A stretch of 64,000 bases of DNA from Gonocerus acuteangulatus (GCA_946811695.1 OX328123.1:12332853-12396852), one strand, 5' to 3'. Positions 29,767-42,419 are shown, counted from the stretch's first letter. A program made the numbers and translations. Notes: generated by a model from the sequence alone, not told the origin.

Positions 29767-29918
29767 GAAAGGATGAGGGTGAGTGGGCAAGCTATGAAAG
29801 GTTGAGAGTGAGTGGGCAAGCTATGAAAGGTTGAGAGTGAGTGGGCAAGCTATGAAAGGTTGAGAGTGAGTGGGCAAGCTATGAAAGGTTGAGAGTGAGT
29901 GGGCAAGCTATGAAAGGT
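29767..29918 (+). repeat. 29-bp minisatellite, about five units
   Basis: The unit gaaaggttgagagtgagtgg plus gcaagctat recurs at 29767, 29796 and every 29 bases after. Confidence 0.95.
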
Positions 29919-30020
29919 TTTTATTATTTTATTGGGTCAAGTAAATTCTATCCTCCTTTGAATTCATTTTCACTCTGAGATTTGATTGTTTATCAAATCT
30001 ACTATATATTTGTCAAATAC

Positions 30021-30050
30021 CACTCACTCACTCACTCACTCACTCACTAT
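30021..30050 (+). repeat. (ACTC)n microsatellite
   Basis: About seven uninterrupted cact/actc steps. Flanking 29919-30170 is otherwise unassigned. Confidence 0.95.
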
Positions 30051-30169
30051 CATCCCCTAGCCCAAACCACTAGAAAGAAAAATTTTAAATTTTGCAAGGA
30101 CACTCCCTTTAGGATGTAAACACTCTCTAAGAAAGGTCTTTTTGATATTCAATTTTTTAAGTATTTTTA

Positions 30170-30681
30170 AAGGGGGTTGGAATTTTTAATTTTAAAGAGA
30201 GCATACTCGCCTAGGCAGCATGTGTTGCCACGACGACTGTTACCTTACTGTATCTATTTCACAGTATTATTTTCAATTGCGTTTAATTTCAACCATTATG
30301 GAAGTCCTTGTAAAACCCTCATAGAGTCGACGCTATTAGGGACAAAATCACCATTTTAATTGGTCCGTCCAAGGTAATGATATCCCGAACCCTTGCACAG
30401 GCTCCTCACCCGTCAGCGTCCACAGTCAGAACACTTCTTAGTAATGCTCGCAAATATGACATCTTGGAAATATAAATTTTTAAATTTCAACGTATTTATT
30501 ATCGACAACGAATTTTACCCTGTACTAGTCTAACTCCTGTTACTGGTAACCTATAGATAACCTCTAAGTTATGTGTTTGTTAACACTGGTCTGGAGTGCC
30601 CGAGTGTGAAGAAACATTAATATTTGATTACTTATTAATTGATCATATCAATAAATGAATCGGGTATGCAGCTAGTATATA
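30170..30681 (-). repeat. Interspersed repeat family D, second copy
   Basis: Sequence 30320-30490 matches the complement of 8400-8600 in the same block order. The right edge at 30659-30675 reads ACTAGCTGCATACCCG on the minus strand, like the 8149 terminus. AT-rich SINE-tail sequence (acgtatttattatcgac..gtaacctatagataacc) lies at 30485-30560. Confidence 0.55.
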
Positions 30682-31162
30682 AAAGGTTTTGTAGAAAAAA
30701 TAAAATAACATCGAATTACTAATTCTGAGCGTTTAATTCCATTACATAAAAGGAACAGATAACGAGAAAAACATTAGGTGAAATGCCTGAGCGAAACTTT
30801 GTTCGATAACTTCTCCAGAGTCAATTGAATTATCGTCGAGAGGAGATTAGGAACGCCACAAAGGAACACAGGCCACAGCATGAGCAAAATGAAAGAATGT
30901 GTGGAGTAAAAGAGGCAAAGGAATCATGTGGGAACAAAGAACAAAGGGAGATGGCTATAAAATGGCTTCCTCGAACCGATACACGGCGTGGATCTGAAGT
31001 GGGACCTACCTTCATCAGCAAATAATCGCGTCTGTTGCCCGTACCTCTTTGTAAGAGACTGGAGTAAGGAGGCTTCGTTGTGCGTTGGAAGAAGCCGGTA
31101 GACCTTGCTTCTCGGGTTCTAGGAATCGCACGGTGTGTAGTTTTGTTTTGTTTTTTTTTTTT
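30682..31162 (+). other. Region with a 66-codon ORF, no recognised gene
   Basis: An ORF at 30825-31025 encodes a charged, Glu/Arg-rich peptide with no motif I know, and the opposite strand is open over the same span. The composition is closer to balanced than in the flanks. It may be host sequence, but there is no splice or promoter support. Confidence 0.3.
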
Positions 31163-31285
31163 AGCGCGGCTACCATAGGAAGAATCCGCTTATGAGGTTG
31201 ACCTAAAGACGCAATCCGGAAGTGCCGACTAGAAACTTTCACGTTTCAGACCCTATAGATCACTAAAATATAGGTGGCCCAAATT

Positions 31286-31346
<61 letters not shown>

Positions 31347-32181
31347 ATGTATATATATATATATGCTTGTCTGTTCGCGCTCTAGCAATCTCAAAAATGG
31401 TCCTATTTTAATGAAATTCAGTATAAAAATCTGTCGTCAAATTTTAAAGGCCAAGTTCGTTAACCAGCAGAATCCGCCCACTAAAAGATAGTGTTTGGGG
31501 CGAAATTCGCGCAAAAAAATCGTAACGCTTACGTTTTTGAGTTTATATGCTTGCAGGTACTTGTTTTATACGTTTCTTGACATGGGAAGTGTTTGTTTTG
31601 TTGTTTTGAAAGGGTTTTTCTCTTTGGTTATCTCACTTTTTAAATGGTTGTTTCTTGTTTTAAATTGCATTTATCAGTAAAATTAGTGTAGTAGTAAAAT
31701 AAGCTAAGAAACGGTGAAACGTATTAGTAATAATAAGTCTGTGGTAATCAAAAGTAATAAGAGTGGCTGTGGTAATCAAGATGGCTGTGGCTAATCATGA
31801 TGACATAGTTTGTTTTGAATTCTGCTGTCTATATAACCTTCCTCATAGCCTCCAACTGAAGTTATCGTTATTTCTTATTTTATAGAAAGATTTAACCCAC
31901 GACAGAATGGAATTTTATTTGCCATGAAGCACATATTTACAGTTGATTATAACAGTAAGACGAATTAGCTAGTAAAACAAGATACTTAAAATGACTCAGC
32001 AGTAGTCAAAGAGTCAGTACGTTTTCAGTACATAATTGTATTGACTTATACAGATTAAGAATTATCCACTTCTGTGTAAGTTGGCTACTGTCAGTTTCCT
32101 GTGTTTTGTGATGCTAATTTATTCCATTTCTTCGAGATGTACGTAACCGCGCTAAGATGACGCAGTTCCTGCGAGTCGAAC
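31163..32181 (-). mobile_element. Helentron-like family A element, copy H5
   Basis: The hairpin-side end AGCGCGGCTACC at 31163 follows a T-run. A TA microsatellite spans about 31288-31365. The GTTCGACTCGCAGGAACTGC end (minus strand) is at 32181, next to a T-run. The subterminal GTAACCGCGCTAAG is at 32142-32155. It is shorter than H1 because part of the centre is deleted. Confidence 0.75.
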
Positions 32182-32345
32182 TTTTTTGTGTTTGTTGCTG
32201 GAGTAATATAATTTGTGAATTACACTGTGCGGGGCGAAGTATAGTGTAATAAAAACCTCTGAGGGCATGCCCAAGCAACTTTCATTGATGGCCATTAGGT
32301 GTTAATAAGTAATATTTAATTAGTGCACTCAACATATATGTTTAA
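32182..32345. other. Unassigned spacer
   Basis: No feature recognised. Confidence 0.3.
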
Positions 32346-32405
32346 GCAAGTAAAGCATGTTATTTATTTATTTATTATTATTTTATTCAGAAAATGCTCT
32401 TTCAT

Positions 32406-32876
32406 TTAAAGAGCTAAAGCTCGGTACAGCATGAGCATACTGGTCCTATCAGCCCCCCATTTAGAATTACTAAGGAGTCTGAGAAGGTTCATGGACCTCT
32501 GACAATTAGCTTTGAGAGATTTTATGTGTTTGACCCAAGACAGAGTCCTGTCAAATGTTAGGCCAAGATATTTAAAATGATCTGTTTGTTGAATGAGTTC
32601 ACCACTTAGATATAAATTAGGCACTGAATTTGGCTGCCTTTTGCTAAATAATAAACATTTTGATTTACGGACTGATATTCTAAAACCATGGTCCATAATC
32701 CACGAGCTTATACTATCCAGTGCTTGTTGCATATTCTCGTAAAGACTGATTATATTTTTAGAGGTCGCTGTGTAATTAACAGCGCGACAGTAATGTCGTC
32801 TGCGAAAACATGGTATTGATGTTATGAGGGAAATTGTTTGGGAATCTAAGTAGAGACAAAATAAAGAGTTTTGCAC
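32406..32876 (-). pseudogene. ORF2 RT palm/thumb segment
   Basis: The frame includes SWIMDHGFRISVRKSKCLLF and DHFKYLGLTFDRTLSWVKHI, the blocks that follow the catalytic site in non-LTR RTs. The FADD catalytic box itself lies at about 32790-32800 in yet another frame, so at least two shifts separate this segment from the upstream RT. It terminates after SMLMLYRALAL, where relatives continue for a further 150-300 residues. Confidence 0.8.
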
Positions 32877-33432
32877 TCAAGACACCCCCCTGAATGACTC
32901 CATTATCCTGGGAGAAGATGTTAGAAAATACAGAGCCAATTCTCACCTTAAATTTTCTGGATGTCAGAAGGTTTGCAATAAACGACAGAGTATGTCCATT
33001 TATTCCTATTTCCCTGGCCGTGTTAAGAATATTTCTACGCCAGGTCATATCGAATGCACACTCTAAGCCGAGGAAAACACTGAGTACTTTTTCTTTGTTT
33101 TTAAATGCATCTAATACTTTGGTTTCGAGATTTACCAGGTTATCCTGAGTACTGCGCCCCTTTCTAAATCCACTTTGCCATTTATAAAAGATATTATTAT
33201 GTTCAAAAAACCAGTCGAGCCTATTGCAAACTAATTTTTCGAGAATTTTGCAAATTGAGCAGGTAAGAGATATGGGCCGGTAATTTTTTAATTCTCTGGG
33301 CGCTCTATCTTTTTTGCAAACAGGAATAATAGTTGCTAGTCGCCATATTTCCGGAAAGGAACCACTCGTGAAAGTTTTATTGATTATTTTCAGAAGTATT
33401 AGTTTATTTTCATTACTTAAATGTTTATACAT
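32776..33432 (-). pseudogene. ORF2 RT fingers/palm segment
   Basis: It contains WRLATIIPVCKKDRAP, NYRPISLTCSICKILEKLV, SGFRKGRSTQDNLV and NGVIQGGVLSAKLF, the ordered RT blocks of Jockey/I-type elements. The enzyme copies element RNA at nicked target DNA. The FDMT segment at the first catalytic aspartate is intact in position (CAFDMTW). The frame is lost just before the FADD box. Confidence 0.85.
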
Positions 33433-34840
33433 TTGAACAATTTATATTGTCCGGACCAGGAGAGGTGTCTTTTCTTGAATTTAGGGCTATCTGTAATTCA
33501 TCAAACGAGAAGGGAAGGTTTAAGGGATTTAAAGGGTCATTTTCAATAATAAACGGGATATCTTCAATCTGATTTTTCTTTTGAATGAAATTAGGGGAAT
33601 AGTTTGAGTCAGAAGAAGTACTTGCGAAAATATTTCCAAATAAATTTGCTAATTCTTTTTTGTCAGTTATGATATGGTTGTTTGAATTAATAATCTGCGG
33701 CGATGAAGTACACTTAATGCCACGAATTCTCCTCACAGCATTCCATATTTCTTTAGCTGGAGTATGGATATTAATTGTAGAAACAAATTCCCTCCACGAG
33801 CGCTTCTTTTCATTTTTAATTATATAACGCGCATGTTTTCTAGCAGAGTTATAAAACTCTAGTGTATTGGTAGAGGGGTTTTTTCTAAAGTTGCGCAGGG
33901 CTTTTTTCCTATTATTTACGGCTAGGCGGCATTGTTCAGACCACCATGGGACTGATTTGTTTTTGTTGGGAATTAATTTAGATTTCGGAATCGACTCGTT
34001 AGCAGCAGAAATGATAATATTATATAATTTAGTGATAAGAGAGTTTACATCTACTTCCTCAAGGCATATTTCTGATAGATTAGCTATTTTTTCAAATTTA
34101 CTCCAGTCAGCGGATGCAAGATTCCATTTAAATATTAAATCATGATTATCATTACTTTCGTTATTATTATTGTTACTATTATTGTTATACCTTTCTAAAA
34201 TCTCAATAACTATTGGGAAATGATCACTCCCATGGGTTTCATCTAGGGTTATCCATTTCAGTCTCGGGGCTGTAGAAGGAGAAACTATGCTCAAGTCTAT
34301 GCTTGAAGTATTGCCTGTCCTAGGACAGAAGTAAGTTGGAGACAGGTCATTAAGTAACACTAGATTATATTGGTCTAGAAAATGTTCAATTTTTCTACCT
34401 CTATTATCAGTAACACTATTCCCCCAGGATTCTGATTTCGCGTTAAAATCACCTAATATCAATAAAGGTGGGGGTAATTGAGAATATACATTTCTCAATT
34501 CATCGACTGTAAAATCGCTGCCAGGAGGAAGATAAATACTGCATAGGGTAATAGGAAATGGCGAATAGATTCTAGCGGCTACAACCTGTAGATTTGCGTT
34601 AACAACTATAGTCTCACTCGGTATATCATTGTGAACTAAAATACAAACACCTCCACACGATCGCATTCCACCAGTGAAGTCTTTCCGGTAAGTTGTATAA
34701 TTTCGAAGGTTGAATTGAAATTTTGGATTAAGGTGTGTTTCCTGAATACATACGACGGATGAATGGGTATGCTTTATGAAGTATTCTAACTCAGCGCGGT
34801 GGGAAGATAAACCATTTATATTACATTGTGATATGATCAT
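33425..34840 (-). pseudogene. ORF2 N-terminus: apurinic-type endonuclease and RT entry
   Basis: A 471-codon frame starts MIISQCNINGLSSHR. It carries the AP-endonuclease signatures QETHL (residues 33-37), GDFNAK (130-135) and GSDHFP (204-209), so the nickase domain is complete in outline. A basic linker follows, with WWSEQC and KKRSWREFVS. It ends in the RT entry motif TSPGPDNI, where a frameshift moves the reading to 33432. Endonuclease plus Jockey-like RT places it in the Jockey/I/R1 assemblage; the precise clade is unsettled. Confidence 0.88.
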
Positions 34841-34859
34841 ATATTGTGTTTAAAAATAT

Positions 34860-34985
34860 AAAAAAAGTAAAACAAAAACAAAAAAATTTCACGCACACAC
34901 ACACACGTACATATATATTCACACATACATAAGTATACACACACATACATACATATAAACATATATACACATACATACATGTGTT
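34860..34985. repeat. CA/TACA/TATA simple repeats between ORF1 and ORF2
   Basis: Runs of cacaca and acatacat fill the inter-ORF spacer of the non-LTR element. Confidence 0.85.
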
Positions 34986-35005
34986 AAATCTTTTGTTCTT
35001 ATGCG

Positions 35006-35383
35006 TTAGAATTTTTTTTTTTTTTTAAACTTTTGTGAGGGGGGTTTCAGGGGAATTTTATTTGGATTTAAATTATCAGTCGAATCTAAAGTCGATGAGG
35101 TAGAAGGTCTGGAAAGAGGTCTTTTAACATTTTTTGGTTCTCGAATTTTTTCAGTTTGGATTGTGCAATTAAAATGCTCCTCATTTAGAATTTTGTTTTT
35201 ATTTGTATCAATATTCGATTGGGATACTTGTTTCTTGGTGAGACTTTGTGAGTTATTTTTAGCGCTCATGTTTAAATCGCGATGAACAGTTGTGTCAACA
35301 GACGCACCAGTAACATTATTTTTATTAATTTTTTCTTCCAAAAAAGTGATTTTATTTGATAGTGTACCGATGATACCAACCAA
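35006..35383 (-). pseudogene. ORF1 C-terminal part (frame-shifted)
   Basis: A 125-codon frame reading through a heptad-like segment (VGIIGTLSNKITFLEEKIN), a Ser/Thr/Asn-rich middle and a basic Lys-run end. It continues ORF1 after a one-base frameshift near 35455; the stretch between 35384 and 35450 is open in the same frame. Confidence 0.65.
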
Positions 35384-35448
35384 TTTCTCTATTTGACTAC
35401 TTAAGTTGTCTACAATATTTTGAGATGCCGTTACTGTTGAGTATGAAG

Positions 35449-36252
35449 TTAAAGAATTCTTTGATTATATATAGATTCGGCCTGTTTAAAGGTAGTGCGT
35501 TGTTGAGTTCTAATAATTTGGATATCTTTTTCCTTTACATAAACAGGGCATGTACGAGTCCAAGCGGGGTGATTATTACCACAATTAACACATTTTGTAT
35601 CATTTTCACAAGTTTCTGCTTTATGAGCAGTACTACCACATTTACCGCACAATTTAACTGAACAATTATTTGCTACATGTCGATATTTAAAACAGATGAA
35701 ACATTGCATAGGGCGAGGCTCAAATGGTCGTACTTTGACCCGAAGGAAGTCAAACGTGACGTGTTCGGGCAGCTGGTATTTTTCAAACGTTAGGGCCCAA
35801 GAGTTTATTAATGTTTTAACACCTCTGATATTTTTGGTCATCCTAACTACTTTGGTCAAACCATGGTCAGTTAACTCTGATAATATTTCCTCATCAGTGC
35901 AGTTCGACAATTCAAAACATGAAATTACCCCACGGGAATAATTTAGAGTATTGTGGGCAATAAAAGAAATAGGTTTATTGTCATAGCTAGAGATGTTACC
36001 TAGATTTATTAGATCTTTTGACTCACTAATTTCAAGCAGAATAGTTCCGTTCCTTAAAAATTTGATTTGTGTTTTTGGTGCGTAACCTTTAATAAATTTA
36101 CACACCTTAAATGGGCTATACTTATTAAAGCCTACTTGGTCATTTTCATCATTAATTTTCATTAAAACAAATTTTTTCGACCATTTCAGCTTCATGTTAA
36201 ACAAAGAAGTAATATCGGGTGGTTTATTTTCGAAGTCTTCTTCCATATTCAT
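35449..36252 (-). pseudogene. ORF1 Gag-like protein with three zinc knuckles
   Basis: A 267-codon frame with an N-terminal RRM-like/PRE-C2HC region (VISCFELSNCTDEEILSEL, VVRMTKNIRGVKT). Three Cys/His knuckles follow (CFICFKYRHVANNC, CGKCGSTAHKAETC, CVNCGNNHPAWTRTC). This is the standard Jockey/I-type ORF1 layout; the protein packages element RNA. The frame ends at 35449 because of the frameshift, so full ORF1 was about 420 residues. Confidence 0.88.
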
Positions 36253-36838
36253 AGCGCTACTACAGCACTAAAAATGGAATTAAATGAACTTAAGAAAAAG
36301 TTAAACAAAAACAAGTAAAGAGAGAAAGAGAAAAAAAAAAGGAAAAGAAAGTAAAATATAGATATTTGATAGGAGTACTCCCTGGTATGAGCAGGTCTCG
36401 TCGCTAATCCAAGGGAGCTCAGCAGTAGATGTGCACGCTTCAAAGGTTAACACACGACCTAGATAGAGTTATCAGATATCATTTGAGGAGATTAGAGAGT
36501 ATTTGGAGCTGACCTACCTCTCATCGCCATCTCGGCCAAGACCTCAGGAACGGGCGTGGACTCTGAGCCGTCGGAGATAAGCTCTTTATACCCTTTTCCC
36601 CCAGTAGTGCTTTAGCACGTGGCTCGACGAGAAACTCTTGTCTGGTCTTAAATCTTCCGAGAATCTTACGAATCAGCCACGTGCGGTTCCAACAACCTGG
36701 ACCCAACGTTTGCGGATTTGTTGTTCCCACATCTCCAGAGATGGACAGCCAACCTTTTCTCTCATCCTTATTCACTTTAAAAAGACCAAGGGAAAACGGG
36801 GCCTTACAGTTATATTTTTGAATAAATGTTTTCATGCT
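36253..36838 (-). other. GC-richer segment, probable 5' UTR of the non-LTR element
   Basis: It lies directly upstream of ORF1 on the minus strand and is markedly less AT-rich than the surroundings. Open frames of about 100 codons on both strands are unsupported. Non-LTR 5' UTRs commonly hold internal promoters, but no defined start could be placed. Confidence 0.4.
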
Positions 36839-37307
36839 TTAGATGTGCTAGTAGTGTTTGTGTGTATGGGCTACCTTCCGTCATTAAGTCATGTAAGTCG
36901 TAAGGAATGGTTAGTTTGCTACATTGTCTACAGTCAGTTAGTATATGTTTGACGGTTAGAGTTGTGTTGCATATTCGACAAGTGGATATTTCTTTTCTGC
37001 CTATTATGTACGAATGGGTAAGTAGGGTAGTGTCCTATCCGAAGCCTCGATAAAATAACTTCATCACGTCGAGTGTATTGTTCTTTAACCCAGGCTTTGG
37101 TCGTACTCTTAATTTCCCTTAGTTTTGGAAGTACTTTTTAACCAATTTTGTTCCCATTCTCACAATGTGTTAGTACGTAAAGTTTTGTTCAAGTCAGAAC
37201 TTGTCAAGGTGTTTACATCGGGTATGGATCGGCTTGTAGCGGGTTTTGCCTGTAAGTCAACAGCTGTACATAGGAATGTCTTCGTGTCCAGGTAGCCAAA
37301 GGAGTGT
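36839..37307 (-). pseudogene. Non-LTR retrotransposon C-terminal remnant (RNase H/zinc region)
   Basis: Minus-strand translation gives CRICNTTLTVKHILTDC (about 36920-36985), a Cys/His motif like those at 25.7 kb and 26.4 kb. Broken upstream text includes WEQNW, compatible with the end of an RNase H domain. There are several stops. The fragment ends where the 41-bp array begins. Confidence 0.6.
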
Positions 37308-37680
37308 AATATTTTTGCCTTTACCTTGTAGAGTGTTATTATATGTATAATATTTTTGCCTTTACCTTGTAGAGTGTTATTATATGTATAATATTTTTGC
37401 CTTTACCTTGTAGAGTGTTATTATATGTATAATATTTTTGCCTTTACCGTAGAGTGTTATTATATGTATAATATTTTTGCCTTTACCTTGTAGAGTGTTA
37501 TTATATGTATAATATTTTTGCCTTTACCTTGTAGAGTGTTATTATATGTATAATATTTTTGCCTTTACCTTGTAGAGTGTTATTATATGTATAATATTTT
37601 TGCCTTTACCTTGTAGAGTGTTATTATATGTATAATATTTTTGCCTTTACCTTTTAGAGTGTTATTATATGTATAATATT
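37308..37680 (+). repeat. 41-bp minisatellite, about nine units
   Basis: The unit gtataatatttttgccttta plus ccttgtagagtgttattatat repeats every 41 bp, with one unit lacking two bases near 37447. The array starts inside the non-LTR remnant's sequence (gtgtaatatttttgcc), so it probably arose from it. Confidence 0.95.
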
Positions 37681-37880
37681 TTAGATTGTTTGATCCCTCA
37701 ATCCACAAGGAGGAAACCCGCTTATGAGGTTGGCCTCATTAAGAAACCCGACAGTGCCGACTAGATTATTTTACAATTCAGACCGCTCTTCACGAAGATG
37801 AAGTTCGTTAACAAGAAGAATCCGTTCAAGGGAACATATTTTGATGGGCGAAATTCGCTTGAAACAACTATTACAAGTAA
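37681..37880 (-). repeat. Helentron-like family A variant, copy 1
   Basis: Contains aggaggaaacccgcttatgagg and gttcgttaacaagaagaatccg, which align in order with family A. It is repeated at 38596-38797. The TA microsatellite and GTCC end are missing. Confidence 0.6.
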
Positions 37881-37883
37881 CTA

Positions 37884-38545
37884 GCTGTTACCCGGCGCAC
37901 AGTTGGGCCAATCTTAACTGATTTTAATGATTTTTATTTTTTAAATGAACGCTAATAAAATTTAAAACAACTTCGCCAGACCCGATTTATTTGTTTTGTT
38001 TTCCATGTTTCTTAAATTACGTGTAAATAATTCACGAACTTTTAGAATTAAACATAAAATAGTATTTTATTATTCTTCTAACTTATTATCTGCACTGATA
38101 TCGTTACAATTATACATTCAAAATCCTGATTAGACTTAAAAAAAATCAGACTGACACATCTTCAAAACGTAAATTTATCTAAATTCAACAATGACATTAA
38201 ATTAAATAGTATGATTTTTAAATAATCTTGATTTTTTGCAAGTCTAATCAGGATTTGTATGTTTAATTTTAACGATATCAGTGCAGATCTTAAGTAAGAT
38301 GAAAAATAAATTATTATTTTATGTTCAATTGTAAAAGTTCGCGAATTATTTACAAGTTATTTAATAAACAGGGGAAACAAAAAACAAAAATCTTGCTAGA
38401 AAAAGTTGTTCTAAGTTGTATTAGCTTTCGTTTTTAAAAAAGTGCATTGAAATCGGTTGAGATTTAGAGATTGTAAAATTTCATAAAAATGTGTGCACTT
38501 TTTTGAAACACGAAATATCGTATGGCCCCACTGTGTGACGTGGAT
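37884..38545. repeat. Fold-back element with ~250-bp inverted arms
   Basis: 37905-38160 and the complement of 38220-38480 share aattcacgaacttt, tctgcactgatatcgtta and cctgattagactt in matching order. The outer ends read GCACAGTTGGGCC and, inverted, ACACAGTGGGGCC. A third arm copy lies at about 42545-42690. No coding capacity. Confidence 0.75.
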
Positions 38546-38595
38546 CCGAACCACGCGTTATACATACATAAACATTGCACATTATTATATAATTA

Positions 38596-38797
38596 ATATT
38601 TTAGATTGCTTGCTCCCTCAATCCACAAGGAGGATGAGCTCATGACTCTACCCAAAAGTGTCGACTAGAATATTTCACAATTCAAACCGCTCGTCACGAA
38701 GATGAAGTTTTTTAACTTGAAGAATCCGTTCAAGGGAACATATATTTATGGGCGAAATTAGCTTGAAACAACTATTATAAGTAACTATCTGCTAAAA
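38596..38797 (-). repeat. Helentron-like family A variant, copy 2
   Basis: Direct repeat of 37681-37880 beginning ttttagattgcttgctccctc. The fold-back element lies between the two copies. Confidence 0.6.
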
Positions 38798-39091
38798 ATA
38801 AATTAGAAACCAAATAAGTAATATTAAAATCTAATAACGCAATCTGTAACTGCTTGGGTTCACAGTTTCGAACCCGTGACCTCCAGATAGCTTAGGGGTG
38901 ATACTTGGCATTCTCGCCGAGAAGCACATCCAAGCCTAAAGAAACGCAGGCGAAGAATTAGAAGGATTTTGTCTGCAGCGAATTTCAATGATAATCAGTT
39001 GACCTAGTTGTGGAATTTTTAAAAAAGGCGCATCTATATCTCATGATATAAAATGTGTAATAATAATTAAATCTATATATATAAAAATCAC
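38798..39091. repeat. Mixed fragments, possible tRNA-like B box
   Basis: On the minus strand GGTCACGGGTTCGAAAC (about 38863-38882) resembles a Pol III B box. A related phrase, ggaggccacgggttc, lies on the plus strand near 39605-39619. The phrase ggcgcatctatatc near 39027 resembles the SINE tail. Evidence is partial. Confidence 0.35.
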
Positions 39092-39610
39092 GTGTCTGTC
39101 TGTTTTTCTGTTTGTTTGTTCCTTATACAAATCTACACCGTTTGACCGATTTTGACCAAACTTGGAATAATGGTAGGTCTTGATACGAGAAATCTCCTAG
39201 GCTAGGTCAAAATAATCTACCAGCTGTCTGTCTGTATGTTTGTCCCTTATACAAATCCACACCGTTCGTCCGATTTCGACTAAACTCGGTACACATGTAG
39301 ATCTTAATCTGAGGAGTGTCGCAGGCTGAGTCAAAAACGTCTTATAGCTGTCTGTCTGTATGTTTGTCCCTTATACAAATCCACACCGTTCGTCCGATTT
39401 TGACTAAACTCGGTACACAGGTAGATCTTAATCTGGGGAGTACCGTAGGCTAGGACACAAAAATCTACCAGCTGTCTGTCTGTACGTCTGTCCCTTATAC
39501 AAATCCACACCGTTAGACCAAATTTTACGAAACTTGGTATACATGTATGTCTTGATACGGGGGGTGTTATAGGTTAGGTCAAAGTCGTCTAGGACTCACA
39601 GTTGGGAGGC
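39092..39610 (+). repeat. Repeat family E, four ~124-bp internal tandem units
   Basis: Units start at gtctgtctgt near 39092, 39222, 39346 and 39470. Each contains cttatacaaatccacaccgtt and a gacyaaacttggtayac-like phrase. A terminal CTAGCCGTTACCCGGCGTGC, on the minus strand, follows at about 39718-39737. The function is unknown; similar text is scattered at 28.1 and 28.6 kb. Confidence 0.8.
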
Positions 39611-39737
39611 CACGGGTTCATAACAGTTACAGATTCGTGTTATTAGATTTTAATAATACTTATTTGGTGTCTAATTTATTTAGGCTTTTCTATACGCAGA
39701 AAGTAGGCGTAGCATGGCACGCCGGGTAACGGCTAGT

Positions 39738-39900
39738 AATAAATAAATATAATAATAATAATAATAAGTCTTTATTTATATATGTACAAATATTAATAAT
39801 TTTATGATGAAAATAGAATACAAATAGATGTAAAACCTTATAGATATATGTACAATATAGACCTTCCCGCTAGGGAGTTTAAAGTATTTTAACGGAGACT
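39738..39900. other. AT-rich 3' UTR-like stretch with (ATA)n
   Basis: An ataataataataata run at about 39747-39765. On the minus strand this is downstream of the RTE-like fragment and probably its 3' end. Confidence 0.4.
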
Positions 39901-40128
39901 ATCCGGACCTAGTTGTGTAGAGTTCACGAGCCCTTGTCCTCCAGTAGTCCCTGTCCTTGGCTTTTCTGCTCCAGATCGAGCCTTCCAGCTTCCTAAATAT
40001 GTCAGCCCATCTTCTTTTCTGCCTCCCTCTTCTCCTTTTATTGTGAAGCGGAACCCATTCGATAACACGCTTCGCCCAGCACGTGTCGTTCTTCCTTAGA
40101 ATTTGACCTGCCCATATCCATTTAATAA
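39901..40128 (-). pseudogene. RTE-like endonuclease/reverse transcriptase, C-terminal fragment
   Basis: The minus strand reads AGQILRKNDTCWAKRVIEW, RRGRQKRRWADIF and KDRDYWRTRAREL, the typical last 70 residues of RTE-type polyproteins. All catalytic domains are missing, so the copy is strongly 5'-truncated. Confidence 0.7.
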
Positions 40129-40867
40129 ATAAATATATGTATGTATATATGCGTGCACATGTTTATATACATGTGTGCGTATGCTTAGTATTGGTATTGG
40201 TATTGCTATAAATTTTGTTATGTAGTATAGTATTAGTATTAATATTGCTACATAGTACATTAGTGTTATTTTTAGTACAAATAGTTGGATTAGTTATTTA
40301 GTGTATTAGTAAAAAAAAAAAAAAATTAAAAAATGCATATATAAAAAATACATATAAAAAATAGATATATACATAAAAAAGAACCATATATGTTTTAAAA
40401 AAATAATAATAATAACAAGATAAAATTATACATAAAAAAAAAGAGCCCAAATAAAAAGTAAATATTAATATTATTATGTAGTCTATAATTAGTTTTAGTA
40501 CAAATAGTTGTATTAGTAAGTAATATTAGTGTTAGTAGTAAGTAATCACATTAGTAGAAAAAAATAGAATACCAATTATTAAAATAACAAATTCATTGTC
40601 CTAAATGCTGAATTGGAAGCGCAGCACTGTCCTAAACACAAAATTACAAACCCTTTCACGACATATACACGACTCTCTAACATTAAACTTCATGGCGGTG
40701 AAGACCTAGACGTTTTCTGCCCTTAAACACCCGATCCATCCATCCATCCAATGATAAGAGGAAGAGAGAAAGATACAGAGAGATCCGAAGGATAGTGTGG
40801 TCTACATAGCAATCCACACAATAATTTCGATTAAGCTGTTAATGTGTACAACAATTATTGGAAAATT
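40129..40867. other. AT-rich stretch with simple repeats
   Basis: Contains tatgtatatatgcg and catacataaaa-type repeats. A ccatccatccatcc run at about 40737-40750 and the segment before it (40610-40735) are less AT-rich and may be another RTE-derived piece. Confidence 0.35.
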
Positions 40868-40936
40868 AAGGATGCACCTACACTAGACCCGTTCCGATCC
40901 GATCCGATAGCCACCGACTGTCAGAAGAAAAAAAAA

Positions 40937-42396
<1,460 letters not shown>

Positions 42397-42419
42397 AAAA
42401 CAAACACATGCATCTCGAT

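Larger units (their letters stand above)
32346..36252 (-). mobile_element. Two-ORF non-LTR retrotransposon (Jockey/I-like), degenerate
   Basis: On the minus strand the order is ORF1 (36252-35006), a simple-repeat spacer (34985-34841), then ORF2 with endonuclease and RT (34840-32406) and an AATAAATAA-type tail (about 32390-32360). Frameshifts break both ORFs. ORF2 ends just after the RT palm, and the tail follows within about 20 bases, so the usual C-terminus is absent. A GC-richer stretch at 36360-36830 may be its 5' UTR. Confidence 0.85.

Noticed and set aside
33867..34145. Plus-strand ORF inside the non-LTR element, and similar ones at 32894, 35425 and 35696
   Set aside because: Each is antisense to a recognisable endonuclease, RT or Gag frame.
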